35,021 bases of DNA. Source: CAZVIJ01 sp964626735. Lineage in GTDB: Bacteria; Patescibacteriota; Dojkabacteria; JAOAGR01. Positions within the stretch are counted from its first letter, which is position 1, and each line of letters begins with the position of its first letter. Below are positions 16,447 to 23,635 of this stretch, in pieces. A program made the translations under genes and the position numbers. Under the pieces are notes generated by a model. The model was not told where the DNA came from. It did no database searches and worked only from the letters and a program-made list of their open reading frames with translations. Location: contig CAZVIJ010000013.1 of the NCBI GenBank assembly GCA_964626735.1, positions 1-35,021 on the forward strand, written 5' to 3'.

Positions 16447-16965
16447 ATGGATATCTCGGCACGGGATCAATTATTGGATAGTATTCGGGTGGTGCATGAA
16501 GATTGCTGTTCGCTATGCCTTGCGATTTTCGGCAAACTCTACGATAACGCAGGGAACATCGGTATCTTTTGTCAGAATGACGAAGCGTTTCGTATTCTTA
16601 ACGAGCTTAGGGGAGAAATAACCCTGCCCTCTGATAACCCGGATCAAAAATATTACACGCTTATGGTCCCGCTTGAGATGACCGGTTCACGATACGCGCC
16701 CGAGACGGTTTACCGATATCTATATATCCGTACGCCTGACCCTTCGGCATATGGGAAGTACCGGGGCGATGTTGACTTTTACACCACCGAGGATGAATAC
16801 GAATGTATCAAAAAAGCAGTCGCAGAGGGCGAATTTCCAGGCGCTTCACTATACGATCGACCCGGTTGGGACATGATTCAACTGACCGACCCAAGCATCG
16901 GCTCGGTCGCGTACCTGAGCACGAAGCGCATGACGGCAATGGTACACGTTAAACAAGCATCATGA
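16447..16965 (+). CDS. Hypothetical protein, 172 aa, paired with kinase-like gene
   Basis: I do not recognise this protein. It is soluble, with a Cys-rich start (HEDCCSLCLAIFG, residues about 18-30), then alternating short strands and helices, an aromatic central part (YRYLYIRTPDPSAYGKYRG) and a C-terminal segment that looks globular. No signal peptide. The start codon is fixed by a TACAAT box ending 6 nt upstream. Its last four bases (ATGA) contain the start of the kinase-like gene, so the two are almost certainly co-translated and may work together. The ArsR operon is divergent across a 65-bp gap, and the palindrome there could control both directions. Confidence 0.7.
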   Translation: MDISARDQLLDSIRVVHEDCCSLCLAIFGKLYDNAGNIGIFCQNDEAFRILNELRGEITLPSDNPDQKYYTLMVPLEMTGSRYAPETVYRYLYIRTPDPSAYGKYRGDVDFYTTEDEYECIKKAVAEGEFPGASLYDRPGWDMIQLTDPSIGSVAYLSTKRMTAMVHVKQAS

Positions 16966-17861
16966 ACGGCATCGACCTTAGAGTAGGTGACTTTGTCGCA
17001 ACCGAAGTAATCGGCAGAACTCCATCGACCGTCGTTTACAAAGGTTTCGGCCCTACGGAATCCGGCACCGAGTCGGCTGTTGCGATTAAGGTGGTCTATT
17101 CTCTCGCCGGCGAAACGGTAATGCCCCGCGAATTTCTTTTCCAAGAGCAATTGAAGAATTGGAATCATCCGAACCTGCCGCGGTATTTTCATTTCGAGCA
17201 TAACCGCAAAATGATGGAACATTATGTCGTTATGAGCTATATCCAAGGACAATCGCTCGACAAGATTTTAAGCTTGCGGGAACAACTCGCGAGGAGGCAA
17301 GCTTTGGAGCAGGGGAGGGACCGACCGGTGCCGAACAGTTACGGACTCGATCCGGCCTTAGCGTTAAGCCTCATGATTCCCATTATGGATGCGGTTGCGT
17401 ACATGCAGGGACATCCGTTTTACATGCTGCATTTGGATATCGATCCGATGAATATCGTTGTCCCCAGCATAACGAACCCGTCGATGAACCGGCTGGTCGA
17501 TATGGGGTTGGTGCGTATGGGTGGGCATTCTACCTCTTTCATGACCAATTGGTTTGCAAAGCCGAATTTCGCCTCACCCGAGCAGTTGCGAAACAAAGGG
17601 GTAAAGTTTTCCTCGGATATCTACATGATTGCCTCAACTTTGCTATATTGCATTGTTCCCGACTGGTACGCCACGCAGTACCTGCGCAAGCTGGGCGATA
17701 TCGAGCTTGAGCGTCAACATTTGCCCTCAGTATTTGATTCGCCTCAGGGCAGAGAGCTTTTCGAGCTGATTGCGTCCTGCATGCTTCTTGATAAAAACAA
17801 ACGTCCCGCGAGCGCTTTATGGCTAGCGCGCAAAGCTCGAGACCTGCTGAAGCGACTTTGA
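16962..17861 (+). CDS. Ser/Thr protein kinase-like protein with altered catalytic loop
   Basis: 299 residues covering a full Hanks-type kinase fold and little else. Visible: a degenerate glycine loop (VIGRTPSTVVYKGF, 17-30), VAIK with K43, a helix-C glutamate near 57-62, hinge VVMSYIQGQSLDKIL, catalytic loop HLDIDPMN (157-164), DMG in place of DFG (180-182), and SPEQL (205-209) in place of APE. The catalytic Asp159, Asn164 and metal-binding Asp180 remain. The Lys two residues after the catalytic Asp, standard in Ser/Thr kinases, is Asp161, and the glycine loop is weak, so activity is uncertain. There is no membrane segment or sensor domain. It overlaps the preceding gene by 4 bp. An alternative is another member of the kinase fold superfamily that acts on small molecules. 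Confidence 0.8.
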   Translation: MNGIDLRVGDFVATEVIGRTPSTVVYKGFGPTESGTESAVAIKVVYSLAGETVMPREFLFQEQLKNWNHPNLPRYFHFEHNRKMMEHYVVMSYIQGQSLDKILSLREQLARRQALEQGRDRPVPNSYGLDPALALSLMIPIMDAVAYMQGHPFYMLHLDIDPMNIVVPSITNPSMNRLVDMGLVRMGGHSTSFMTNWFAKPNFASPEQLRNKGVKFSSDIYMIASTLLYCIVPDWYATQYLRKLGDIELERQHLPSVFDSPQGRELFELIASCMLLDKNKRPASALWLARKARDLLKRL

Positions 17862-17903
17862 TCATTGTAGATCGGCCTCTCTTGCATTAAACTTTTGCGA
17901 ATT

Positions 17904-18722
17904 ATGCCCAAAGAAAATCTCATTCTCGTCCACTCGTATCCTACCAACAGCGTCGTACTTCAAGGATTAATTGAATACCTCGAAGAGCAATTTACCGTGT
18001 ACTTCATCGACCTACCCGGGTTTATAAAGGGGAGCGCTCCTTTGGATCGAATTTCGTTAGCCGGGTACGCAGCGTATGTCGATGAATACATAAAGAAACT
18101 CGAGATCGATAGCTATATTGCGGCAGGTATTTCTTTCGGGTTTCTCGTTGTCAATAATGCGAAACTCGATAGCCGGTGCAAAGGCATTATCGCTGTCGGA
18201 CCTTATACCGGTGCAGGCAGCCTGCATCTCGGTGCATGGCTCACGTTTAAACATGTCACGCGGCTTGAGTTGGCAAACAGGACACATTTGGCTGGCGCTA
18301 TCTGGAACAGCAAGTGGTTCAGGAATATCCTTCCGAAGACAATATTTAAAGGGCATCCCGTTTCTACCACGAACGCAATGCTCGACAATATCGATGTACG
18401 GACGTTCGTAGAGACCGGTATCATGATCCTGAAACATAAGGAACCCTGCGTGTTCCATCATGATCTGCCATATGCCTTGCTTATCAATAATGGCGACGAT
18501 ACGGTCGGTGCCGAATATCTTGTGAGGCAGTTTACGAACGGAGTAGAAAAACTGATTATCGTAGATACCGAGATTGAGCACTTTCCGAAGCGTGAACTGA
18601 CCAAGGAATACTTCGCCGAAAATATGCCGATCGGAGACATTATCCGTATCGTGGACTTTTTTCGTAATCCCACCATCCAATCGAGAGATGCTCACCAAAT
18701 GCCAGCGTATGCATTTACGTGA
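17904..18722 (+). CDS. Alpha/beta-hydrolase fold protein
   Basis: 272 residues from the ATG at 17904; an in-frame TTG at 17895 would add three residues but the fold starts at NLILVHSYPTNS, so ATG is preferred. Features of the family: an oxyanion-hole region HSYPTNS (10-16), the nucleophile elbow GISFG (75-79, Ser77), a candidate acid in NNGDD (Asp198/199) and a candidate His in IEHFP (His226). There is no signal peptide and no lid domain of recognisable type. The substrate cannot be told; esterase or lyase-type activity is possible. It starts 42 bp after the kinase-like gene, and TAAACT at 17888-17893 could serve as a -10. Confidence 0.82.
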   Translation: MPKENLILVHSYPTNSVVLQGLIEYLEEQFTVYFIDLPGFIKGSAPLDRISLAGYAAYVDEYIKKLEIDSYIAAGISFGFLVVNNAKLDSRCKGIIAVGPYTGAGSLHLGAWLTFKHVTRLELANRTHLAGAIWNSKWFRNILPKTIFKGHPVSTTNAMLDNIDVRTFVETGIMILKHKEPCVFHHDLPYALLINNGDDTVGAEYLVRQFTNGVEKLIIVDTEIEHFPKRELTKEYFAENMPIGDIIRIVDFFRNPTIQSRDAHQMPAYAFT

Positions 18723-18741
18723 TACCGTGTTTGAAGTATGT

Positions 18742-18771
18742 TTGACAAATATTTGATGTATCAAATATAAT
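18742..18771 (+). promoter_or_regulatory. Promoter of the MarR gene
   Basis: Consensus -35 TTGACA (18742-18747), 18-bp spacer, consensus -10 TATAAT (18766-18771). The ATG follows 9 nt after the -10; predicted leader is about 3 nt. This is the best sigma-70-type promoter in the window. Confidence 0.85.
18749..18768. promoter_or_regulatory. MarR operator, perfect 20-bp palindrome
   Basis: ATATTTGAT-GT-ATCAAATAT, with 9-nt arms and a 2-nt centre. It fills the spacer of the marR promoter and overlaps the first three bases of the -10. Size and form suit a MarR dimer; binding would block RNA polymerase, so the downstream regulator likely represses itself. Confidence 0.8.
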
Positions 18772-18780
18772 CATTCCGCT

Positions 18781-19209
18781 ATGAAGAATATCAATAAGGA
18801 GTTGAAGTTATTTATTACGCTTTCAAAATTGCAGCCGATGCTAACCAGGGCATTTGAAGGACGCCTTGGCGGGCTGGGTTATAACGAATTCATTATTTTG
18901 TACCATTTGAACCAAAGCAGCGATGGCAAAATGAGGAGAATCGATTTAGCCAATAAGGTTGGTCTTACGCCATCCGGCATAACCCGGATGCTGTTACCGA
19001 TGGAAAAAGTCGGATATATCAAGCGAGAGGCACACGAAGGCGATGCGCGGGTAAGCTTCGTTGCCATCGCGCCGGGAGGCAAGCGACGGCTTGAAGAACG
19101 GCTCGAGGATGCGTCAGAACTTGCTTCCGAACTTATTTCCGACAAACGCTATGTCGATTCGGTCATCGATTTCCTAGATGAAATAGGGAAGAATGTTTCA
19201 TACAAATAA
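18781..19209 (+). CDS. MarR-family winged-helix regulator
   Basis: 142 residues, the normal MarR length. The winged helix is clear: YNEFIILYHLNQSSDGKMR, then IDLANKVGLTPSGITRML, then KVGYIKREAHEGDARVSFVAI with the wing motif (EGDARVSFVAIAPGGKRRL). The C-terminal helices would complete the dimerisation domain. Ligand unknown; there is no conserved redox Cys pattern. A consensus promoter with an embedded palindrome lies immediately upstream, so autorepression is likely. The next gene downstream is the winged-helix-Nudix protein 51 bp away with no terminator between, so the two may be co-transcribed. Confidence 0.93.
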   Translation: MKNINKELKLFITLSKLQPMLTRAFEGRLGGLGYNEFIILYHLNQSSDGKMRRIDLANKVGLTPSGITRMLLPMEKVGYIKREAHEGDARVSFVAIAPGGKRRLEERLEDASELASELISDKRYVDSVIDFLDEIGKNVSYK

Positions 19210-19260
19210 GGTAGTCTCTCCTCACTGGATTTAAATCGTCGCTTAGGTGTAACGTTTGCC

Positions 19261-19971
19261 ATGTCAGATATGGACGTAAAAACAGCAATACTCAAGCGGC
19301 TGATGTTTGCCGATAAAATTCTTTACAGCGACTTGCACAAGGTCACCGAGAATCACGACCTGTTCAATTACCACCTGCGCGAGCTTATCGCCCGGGGGCT
19401 CGTTGTTAAAGCCGATAAGTACTATTCGCTCACCGAAGCAGGCAGGCAGCAAGTGTCCTTGATGGAAGAAGACGGGAAGTACCAAAAACAAATCAAGGTG
19501 AGCATGTTTATCGACTTGGTACGTTGGCGCAACGGCAAGCCGCAGATGCTTCTCTACCGCAGGCTCAAGCATCCGCATTACGGTTATATCGGGGCAATAA
19601 CAGGAAAGCTCCAATGGGGAACGAGTATTGCCGAGAATTTGGAGCGCGAGCTGATGGAAGAGATCGGGGTGGTACCGACCAAGTATTCGCTCATAGGATT
19701 GCATAAAGAAATATTCAAGAACGAAAAAGGGGAGGTCGTAGGCGATGGCGCTTTTTTCGTGATCGTTGTTACGGAGTGGGAAGGGGAACCGCGTTTGAAA
19801 AGCATTGAAGGTGAGTATTTCTGGCACGATATCGATGACATCCTCAATCTCGAAAAGATATTTCGAGGCGGGTTCGAGTACGGCTTGCCTCGATTGCAGC
19901 AATACTTGGCATCTCCCGAAACGGCAACCTCGTATATTTTCGAGAATAGCGAAGATAGGCTTGCGTATTGA
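19261..19971 (+). CDS. Winged-helix-Nudix fusion protein (paralogue A)
   Basis: 236 residues. The N-terminus (about 1-70) is a small winged helix: LFNYHLRELIARGLVVKADKY followed by SLTEAGRQQV. Residues of about 78-215 are a Nudix domain. The Nudix box GKLQWGT...RELMEEIGV (115-137) keeps REUxEExGU, which holds the catalytic metal-binding glutamates, but the usual Glu at position 121 is Thr. The order (winged helix first, Nudix second) is the reverse of NrtR. It could be a nucleotide-metabolite-sensing regulator or an enzyme; the fold alone does not decide. A second paralogue of the same length and order is at 32656. It probably shares transcription with marR and ends at a strong hairpin. Confidence 0.85.
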   Translation: MSDMDVKTAILKRLMFADKILYSDLHKVTENHDLFNYHLRELIARGLVVKADKYYSLTEAGRQQVSLMEEDGKYQKQIKVSMFIDLVRWRNGKPQMLLYRRLKHPHYGYIGAITGKLQWGTSIAENLERELMEEIGVVPTKYSLIGLHKEIFKNEKGEVVGDGAFFVIVVTEWEGEPRLKSIEGEYFWHDIDDILNLEKIFRGGFEYGLPRLQQYLASPETATSYIFENSEDRLAY

Positions 19972-19977
19972 TGGAAT

Positions 19978-20001
19978 GGGGGATCTTGGAAGATCCCCCT
20001 T
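19978..20001 (+). terminator. Strong hairpin between convergent genes
   Basis: Perfect 10-bp arms GGGGGATCTT and AAGATCCCCC around GG, followed by TTGCTT. It lies 7 bp after the Nudix stop and 23 bp from the stop of the convergent SDR gene. The T-run is weak, but position and stability suit a terminator, perhaps in both directions. Confidence 0.65.
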
Positions 20002-20023
20002 GCTTATCGTTCAACTGAAATGG

Positions 20024-20788
20024 TTACTCTGCGGTCCATCCGCCGTCAACCGCCAGGATTTGCCCTGTCGTATAGCTAGAAGCATCAGATGCGAAGTAGA
20101 TCAGCGCGCCATCAAGTTCGCCGTCTTTGCCCCACCTATCGAGCGATGTTCTAGACTTTACGTATGCCTGGAAGCCTTCATTATCGACAAACGCTTGTGT
20201 CATTTCCGAAGGGAAAAAGCCTGGAGCGATGGAGTTTACGTAGATATTGTACTTGCCCCACTCGTCGGCGAGCGCTCGCGTGAAGTTAACTACCGCTCCT
20301 TTGGATGCAGAGTATGCTGCCGTAGACATGCCCTCAAAACCAAGGAAGCCCGCAATCGAAGATGTATTGATGATTTTGCCGTACTTCTTTTCGATCATGT
20401 GCTTGCCGACATGCTTGGAGAAAAGGAACACACCGGTGAGATTCGTACCGATAACCTTGTTCCAGCTTTCCAGCGTGGTCGATTCGGTAGGCGCCGTTTC
20501 TGCGACGCCTGCGTTATTGACCAGGATATCGATTTTACCGAACTCTGCCATTACGGCATCAACAGCTTTCGCAACTTCCTCTTCGACCGTCACATCGCAT
20601 TGTATCGGAAGGCATTTTGCTCCGAGCGCACGGATTTCTTCTGCGAGCGCCTCAAGCCTATCGAGCCTTCGTGCAACGACGGCTACGTCAGCACCTTGTC
20701 CAGCTAATGCTTTCGCGAATTGTGCACCGATACCGCTTGATGCGCCGGTAACAACCGCTGTTTTTCCATCCAATCTGAATAGATCCAT
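20024..20788 (-). CDS. Short-chain dehydrogenase/reductase (classical SDR)
   Basis: 254 residues, the usual classical SDR length. NAD(P)-binding TGASSGIG (14-21), structural NNAG (91-94), catalytic Ser144 in NTSSIAG, Tyr159 and Lys163 in the YSASK motif, then IAPGFFPSEMT and the C-terminal TGQILAVDGGWTAE. Arg-Arg after the second strand (VVARRLDRL) points to NADP preference. Overall it resembles the gluconate 5-dehydrogenase/3-oxoacyl-ACP reductase branch, but the substrate is not determined. The start is ATG 20788 because the fold begins there; an in-frame GTG at 20860, just after the stop of the upstream gene, would add 24 unlike residues. A perfect 12-bp palindrome lies 20-31 bp upstream of the ATG. 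Confidence 0.93.
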   Translation of the reverse strand: MDLFRLDGKTAVVTGASSGIGAQFAKALAGQGADVAVVARRLDRLEALAEEIRALGAKCLPIQCDVTVEEEVAKAVDAVMAEFGKIDILVNNAGVAETAPTESTTLESWNKVIGTNLTGVFLFSKHVGKHMIEKKYGKIINTSSIAGFLGFEGMSTAAYSASKGAVVNFTRALADEWGKYNIYVNSIAPGFFPSEMTQAFVDNEGFQAYVKSRTSLDRWGKDGELDGALIYFASDASSYTTGQILAVDGGWTAE

Positions 20789-20807
20789 AGAATACTTGGT
20801 TATGTAT

Positions 20808-20819
20808 TTACAATTGTAA
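20808..20819. promoter_or_regulatory. Palindrome TTACAATTGTAA upstream of SDR
   Basis: Perfect 12-bp palindrome containing TACAAT on the minus strand, which could serve as the SDR -10 and be masked by a bound dimer. No cognate regulator can be named. Confidence 0.4.
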
Positions 20820-20861
20820 TACTGTATTTTTAGGAAAAACTCGGCAGTGACACCAATCACC

Positions 20862-21449
20862 TCACAGCCCGAGAACGAAGCCGGTCAACATTGCGGCTGT
20901 CGCGACATTCGCATCGAACGAGCGGACCGTTACGCAGCTTAAGAAAGAGGGATGCCGTTCTGTACTTGCTGCGATGTAAGAAGTCAGATCATCAGTGTCA
21001 GGCTCGGTACTTACATACTCAACGGTCGCGTAAGGGTTTGGGCCGGGTATATAGACATATGTCCAACTGTCGAGCTCTGGACCGGGGTTCTCCAACCGCA
21101 CCAGTTTTAACGGGCTGTTCCCGGATTGAGCCCTGAAGATTTCGAGAATATCCGTTCTCATGACTCCGCCGCGCGTAATCGGAATTGGGTAGTTCCTGGC
21201 TCTTCGAACCCAACTTTCGTGGATTTCATGCTTTACATCATAGGTCCTGTCTTCGGAAGTGGAGCCATCGAAGTACAGCGGCGGGACGAGAGCTCTCTCG
21301 AGAAGCAAGAATAACGTATCCAAGCGGGCTTGAGCTATTTTCTGGTCGTTTCTCGACAAGTCGTGATATAAAACATCGAAATCTGCTACCGGACTTGATC
21401 CTCCGTGTATCGATTCCAGATCTGAACGCAATCTATCTCTGACAAGCAT
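20862..21449 (-). CDS. Hypothetical protein, 195 aa
   Basis: I do not recognise this protein. It is soluble in its first 170 residues, with DVLYHDLSRNDQKIAQARLD and LDTLFLLLERALVPPLYFDG near the start and PGPELDSWTYVYIPGPNPY later; the last 15-20 residues (NVATAAMLTGFVLGL) are hydrophobic and may form a C-terminal membrane tail or buried helix. The start is supported by TATACT on the minus strand ending 7 nt upstream of the ATG. The SDR gene follows 73 bp after its stop and may be transcribed with it. Confidence 0.65.
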   Translation of the reverse strand: MLVRDRLRSDLESIHGGSSPVADFDVLYHDLSRNDQKIAQARLDTLFLLLERALVPPLYFDGSTSEDRTYDVKHEIHESWVRRARNYPIPITRGGVMRTDILEIFRAQSGNSPLKLVRLENPGPELDSWTYVYIPGPNPYATVEYVSTEPDTDDLTSYIAASTERHPSFLSCVTVRSFDANVATAAMLTGFVLGL

Positions 21450-21456
21450 AATAGTT

Positions 21457-21462
21457 AGTATA
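21457..21462 (-). promoter_or_regulatory. -10 box TATACT for the 21449 gene
   Basis: TATACT on the minus strand ends 7 nt before the ATG; predicted +1 is one base upstream of the start codon. Confidence 0.55.
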
Positions 21463-21523
21463 ACTTTTACTTCGGCAAACCACCATGCATGTGGATGAAT
21501 TGTTCGGATATTTGTATAGTGGT

Positions 21524-21537
21524 GTGACGAAAGTCAC
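21524..21537. promoter_or_regulatory. CRP/FNR-like palindrome upstream of FMN-binding gene
   Basis: GTGAC-GAAA-GTCAC, flanked as TGTGA-N6-TCACC. Its centre is 41.5 bp upstream of the predicted +1 (21572). A third half-site GTGAC follows at 21545-21549, so GTCACC-GCTGA-GGTGAC forms a second, overlapping inverted repeat. Confidence 0.7.
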
Positions 21538-21559
21538 CGCTGAGGTGACGACAAGTTGC

Positions 21560-21565
21560 TATAAA
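21560..21565 (+). promoter_or_regulatory. -10 box TATAAA of FMN-binding gene
   Basis: TGC-TATAAA (extended form), predicted +1 at 21572, leader about 12 nt containing GGAA 7 nt before the ATG. There is no -35 match, as expected for an activator-dependent promoter. Confidence 0.65.
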
Positions 21566-21583
21566 ATTAATTGGAATTGCCCT

Positions 21584-22087
21584 ATGGACGATAAGATAAA
21601 AACAGCAAGTTTGGTTGCTCTATCGGCTTCTGCAGTAATCGCAAGCTCGGTATACGTGTACTCAAACATAACTCGCGGCAACAAAACAGCCGATGAGCCA
21701 AAGACAGTTTATATAGTCGTAACGCCAGCGCCCCAACAAAACGCTCCAACCCCAACGCCTACCAAGAAGGCCACATCGACCTACAAGGACGGATCGTATA
21801 CGGCGGCAGGAGACTACGTTACGAATAACGGTGCGGTATCGCATAAAATGGATGTCTCAGTTACGATCGCAAACGATCTGGTAACTGCAGCGTCAACAAC
21901 GCTCAAGGAAAATCCCGGAGCGCAGGCGCTGGCGAGCAACCAGAAATACAACGATGCGCTCAAGACGACCGTTGTCGGCAAGAAGCTCGATGAGCTTTCG
22001 ACCGTCAGCAAGATCAACGGTTCCTCGGATACGACTACCGGATTCAAGGCAGCAGTTGAGCTCATAAAGAAACAAGCCGCATATTAA
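21584..22087 (+). CDS. Membrane-anchored FMN-binding domain protein
   Basis: 167 residues from ATG 21584; a longer in-frame start at 21485 is rejected because it would run through the promoter and palindrome. Residues of about 6-28 form a membrane anchor, followed by a TPTPT linker (about 47-66) and an FMN-binding domain (67-164) beginning YKDGSYTAAGDY. The flavin-attachment region reads NGSSDTTTGF (145-154); aligned to the usual SGATxTSxGF, the modified Thr is Ser148. Covalent FMN, added by an ApbE-type flavin transferase, is therefore possible but would be on Ser. The domain should be outside the membrane. The convergent neighbour is a membrane flavocytochrome, and both have the same palindrome in their promoters, so electron transfer from flavocytochrome to this flavoprotein is a reasonable inference. 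Confidence 0.85.
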   Translation: MDDKIKTASLVALSASAVIASSVYVYSNITRGNKTADEPKTVYIVVTPAPQQNAPTPTPTKKATSTYKDGSYTAAGDYVTNNGAVSHKMDVSVTIANDLVTAASTTLKENPGAQALASNQKYNDALKTTVVGKKLDELSTVSKINGSSDTTTGFKAAVELIKKQAAY

Positions 22088-22096
22088 AAGCGGCTT
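22074..22096 (+). terminator. Hairpin at end of FMN-binding gene
   Basis: AAGCCGC and GCGGCTT arms flank the stop codon, followed by TCCGATTTT. It could act as a modest terminator for the plus-strand gene. Confidence 0.45.
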
Positions 22097-22110
22097 TCCG
22101 ATTTTACTCA

Positions 22111-22135
22111 TTAGGTTCGGTTTATCCGAACCTAA
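22111..22135. terminator. Perfect hairpin between convergent FMN-binding and flavocytochrome genes
   Basis: TTAGGTTCGG-TTTAT-CCGAACCTAA has 10-bp perfect arms and overlaps the last codons and TAA of the flavocytochrome gene (minus). No long T-run on either side, so intrinsic termination is plausible but not certain. Confidence 0.5.
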
Positions 22136-23537
22136 ATTCTTCAAATACGATATTCCTTTCGCTTACTCCCATTGCATAGAAGTCTTTCGTCAACGATTCC
22201 ATCATCGGAATAGGACCGCAGATGAAGATCGTTCGCTTCTTGAGCTCCTCGACGCCGCCGACTGAATCGACGATGTCCTGAGCGCGTATAAATCCTTGTG
22301 TATCTGAGTGCCAAAGCGAGTACGAAAAGTCGGAGTCTTCGCTGGTTGTTTGTCTGAACTGTTCTTCGAAGAGATTTTCGTTTTCGTTCTTAAGGACATA
22401 CCATAGATGAACCTTTCGCTTTCCCTGCTTGCCCGATTCCGGCAGGAGACCGAAATATTGGGACATATAGACGAACGGCGCTATTCCGATTCCGGCGCCG
22501 ATCCATACCATATCGCTCGTCCGGGTGAACAGCTTATCGTCAAATTTGCCGTACGGGCCAAATACCGTCATCGTGTCGCCTTCTTGGATTTCGGGAACGA
22601 TATGGGTAAAGTCGCCGAGGTCTTTAATTGAGAGTCGGATAACATTTCCTTCGTAGTAACCGGAGATGGAAAACGGATGCTGTTCTCGGATGAGGTTTTT
22701 CTTTGTCTTATCCATGCTTATCCATACGAAATCGCCGGGTCTCGAGTCGAACTTGGAACCTTCGAGCTTGAGGTAGAGGTTGGTGACTTCATGGAGCCGT
22801 TCGACTTTTTGTACCGTTGCCATGTGATGGGGCGCAATAACTCGATAGAGCAGAATTCTGTATACCCAGCAGAACATACCGACGAGCCATATCGCGAAGA
22901 GCGTCATGCGGTATGGATCATCCGCGAGGTACTTGGGCTGTATCAAAAACATATGGAAACCCGAAAGCATGAAGGCAGCTCCAATACATTTGTGGACTAG
23001 GAGCCAAATATGATGGGGTAGCGTTCGCCATACGCTTACGATAATGAGCACGAAAAAAAATCCGAGACTTAGCTGCCCGAGAAGCACGGGAAGACTCGAG
23101 CTCGGCAGGATAAAGTAGGACAAGTATTCCCGAGAAGTGCTCGCGAGCAAGAAAACGAAATGCAGCAGCGCAACGTAAAACGCAATGCGTCCGACAATCG
23201 AATGGAGCTTGTAGACGCGGTCAAAGCCGCCAAACCAACGTTCGATAAACCTCGTGCGTATCGCAAGGATGAATTCGAATGTGAAAAGGACAATTGCCAT
23301 TTGCCCGTTGAACCTCGATAAAAGCAGAAACGGAGATTTCACGTATCCGGAGCCGTTCGATTGAAAAAAATCTATCGTGTACCACAAAAGCAAGAGATGC
23401 ACGTAGGCTAGGATGCCCATTAGCGAAATGAAAATAAAGCTACCCGGCGAGCGCAGCCACCCCCTGCTTTCCTTCCTGAAGTAGGAGAGGGGCATGAGAG
23501 CGAAGCTGGCTTTCTGAAACAGATTGTCCTTTGTCAT
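22122..23537 (-). CDS. Ferric reductase/NADPH oxidase-like membrane flavocytochrome
   Basis: 471 residues from ATG 23537; an in-frame TTG 42 bp upstream is unlikely since AGGAAG lies between. About six hydrophobic segments occupy residues 33-235 (ferric reductase-like transmembrane domain). Two His pairs suit two stacked b-type hemes: His112/His126 (LHSIVGR, LLHF) and His182/His195 (LVHK, GFHMF). The cytoplasmic part is a ferredoxin-NADP-reductase module: FAD motif HPFSISG (287-293), nucleotide motif GAGIGIAPF (347-355), CGPIPMM and a C-terminal EEFRFG. It should carry electrons from NAD(P)H through FAD and hemes across the membrane. The acceptor is unknown; the neighbouring surface flavoprotein is a candidate. 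The promoter is divergent from dihydroorotate dehydrogenase and shares its palindrome. Confidence 0.9.
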   Translation of the reverse strand: MTKDNLFQKASFALMPLSYFRKESRGWLRSPGSFIFISLMGILAYVHLLLLWYTIDFFQSNGSGYVKSPFLLLSRFNGQMAIVLFTFEFILAIRTRFIERWFGGFDRVYKLHSIVGRIAFYVALLHFVFLLASTSREYLSYFILPSSSLPVLLGQLSLGFFFVLIIVSVWRTLPHHIWLLVHKCIGAAFMLSGFHMFLIQPKYLADDPYRMTLFAIWLVGMFCWVYRILLYRVIAPHHMATVQKVERLHEVTNLYLKLEGSKFDSRPGDFVWISMDKTKKNLIREQHPFSISGYYEGNVIRLSIKDLGDFTHIVPEIQEGDTMTVFGPYGKFDDKLFTRTSDMVWIGAGIGIAPFVYMSQYFGLLPESGKQGKRKVHLWYVLKNENENLFEEQFRQTTSEDSDFSYSLWHSDTQGFIRAQDIVDSVGGVEELKKRTIFICGPIPMMESLTKDFYAMGVSERNIVFEEFRFG

Positions 23538-23560
23538 TTGTTCTAAGTCTTCCTTTACAC

Positions 23561-23566
23561 TATATA
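23561..23566 (-). promoter_or_regulatory. -10 box TATATA of flavocytochrome gene
   Basis: Minus-strand TATATA; predicted +1 at 23554, leader 16 nt with AGGAAG, one of the few Shine-Dalgarno-like sequences in the window. The palindrome centre lies at -41.5. Confidence 0.6.
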
Positions 23567-23588
23567 AAAAAATCGACAAAACGAGTAT

Positions 23589-23602
23589 GTGACTGATGTC
23601 AC
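23589..23602. promoter_or_regulatory. CRP/FNR-like palindrome in divergent promoter
   Basis: GTGAC-TGAT-GTCAC, flanked as TGTGA-N6-TCACT. It is centred 41.5 bp upstream of the predicted starts of both divergent genes (23554 minus, 23637 plus). It shares both 5-nt arms with the site at 21524-21537. Confidence 0.75.
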
Positions 23603-23624
23603 TTAATTGGGCACGCGTTAGCCG

Positions 23625-23630
23625 TACAAT
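23625..23630 (+). promoter_or_regulatory. -10 box TACAAT of dihydroorotate dehydrogenase gene
   Basis: TACAAT ends 5 nt before the ATG, so the message would begin at or within a base of the start codon. No -35 match. Confidence 0.6.
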
Positions 23631-23635
23631 TATTC

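Noticed and set aside
20847..20860. Third possible GTGAC-N4-GTCAC site (GTGAC-ACCA-ATCAC) upstream of the SDR gene.
   Set aside because: One arm has a mismatch and no good -10 lies at the matching distance; it also overlaps the end of the upstream gene. Could be chance.
20789..20860. GTG start at 20860 for the SDR, one base after the upstream stop.
   Set aside because: The added 24 residues do not resemble SDR N-termini, and ATG 20788 starts right at the Rossmann fold. Coupled translation cannot be fully excluded.
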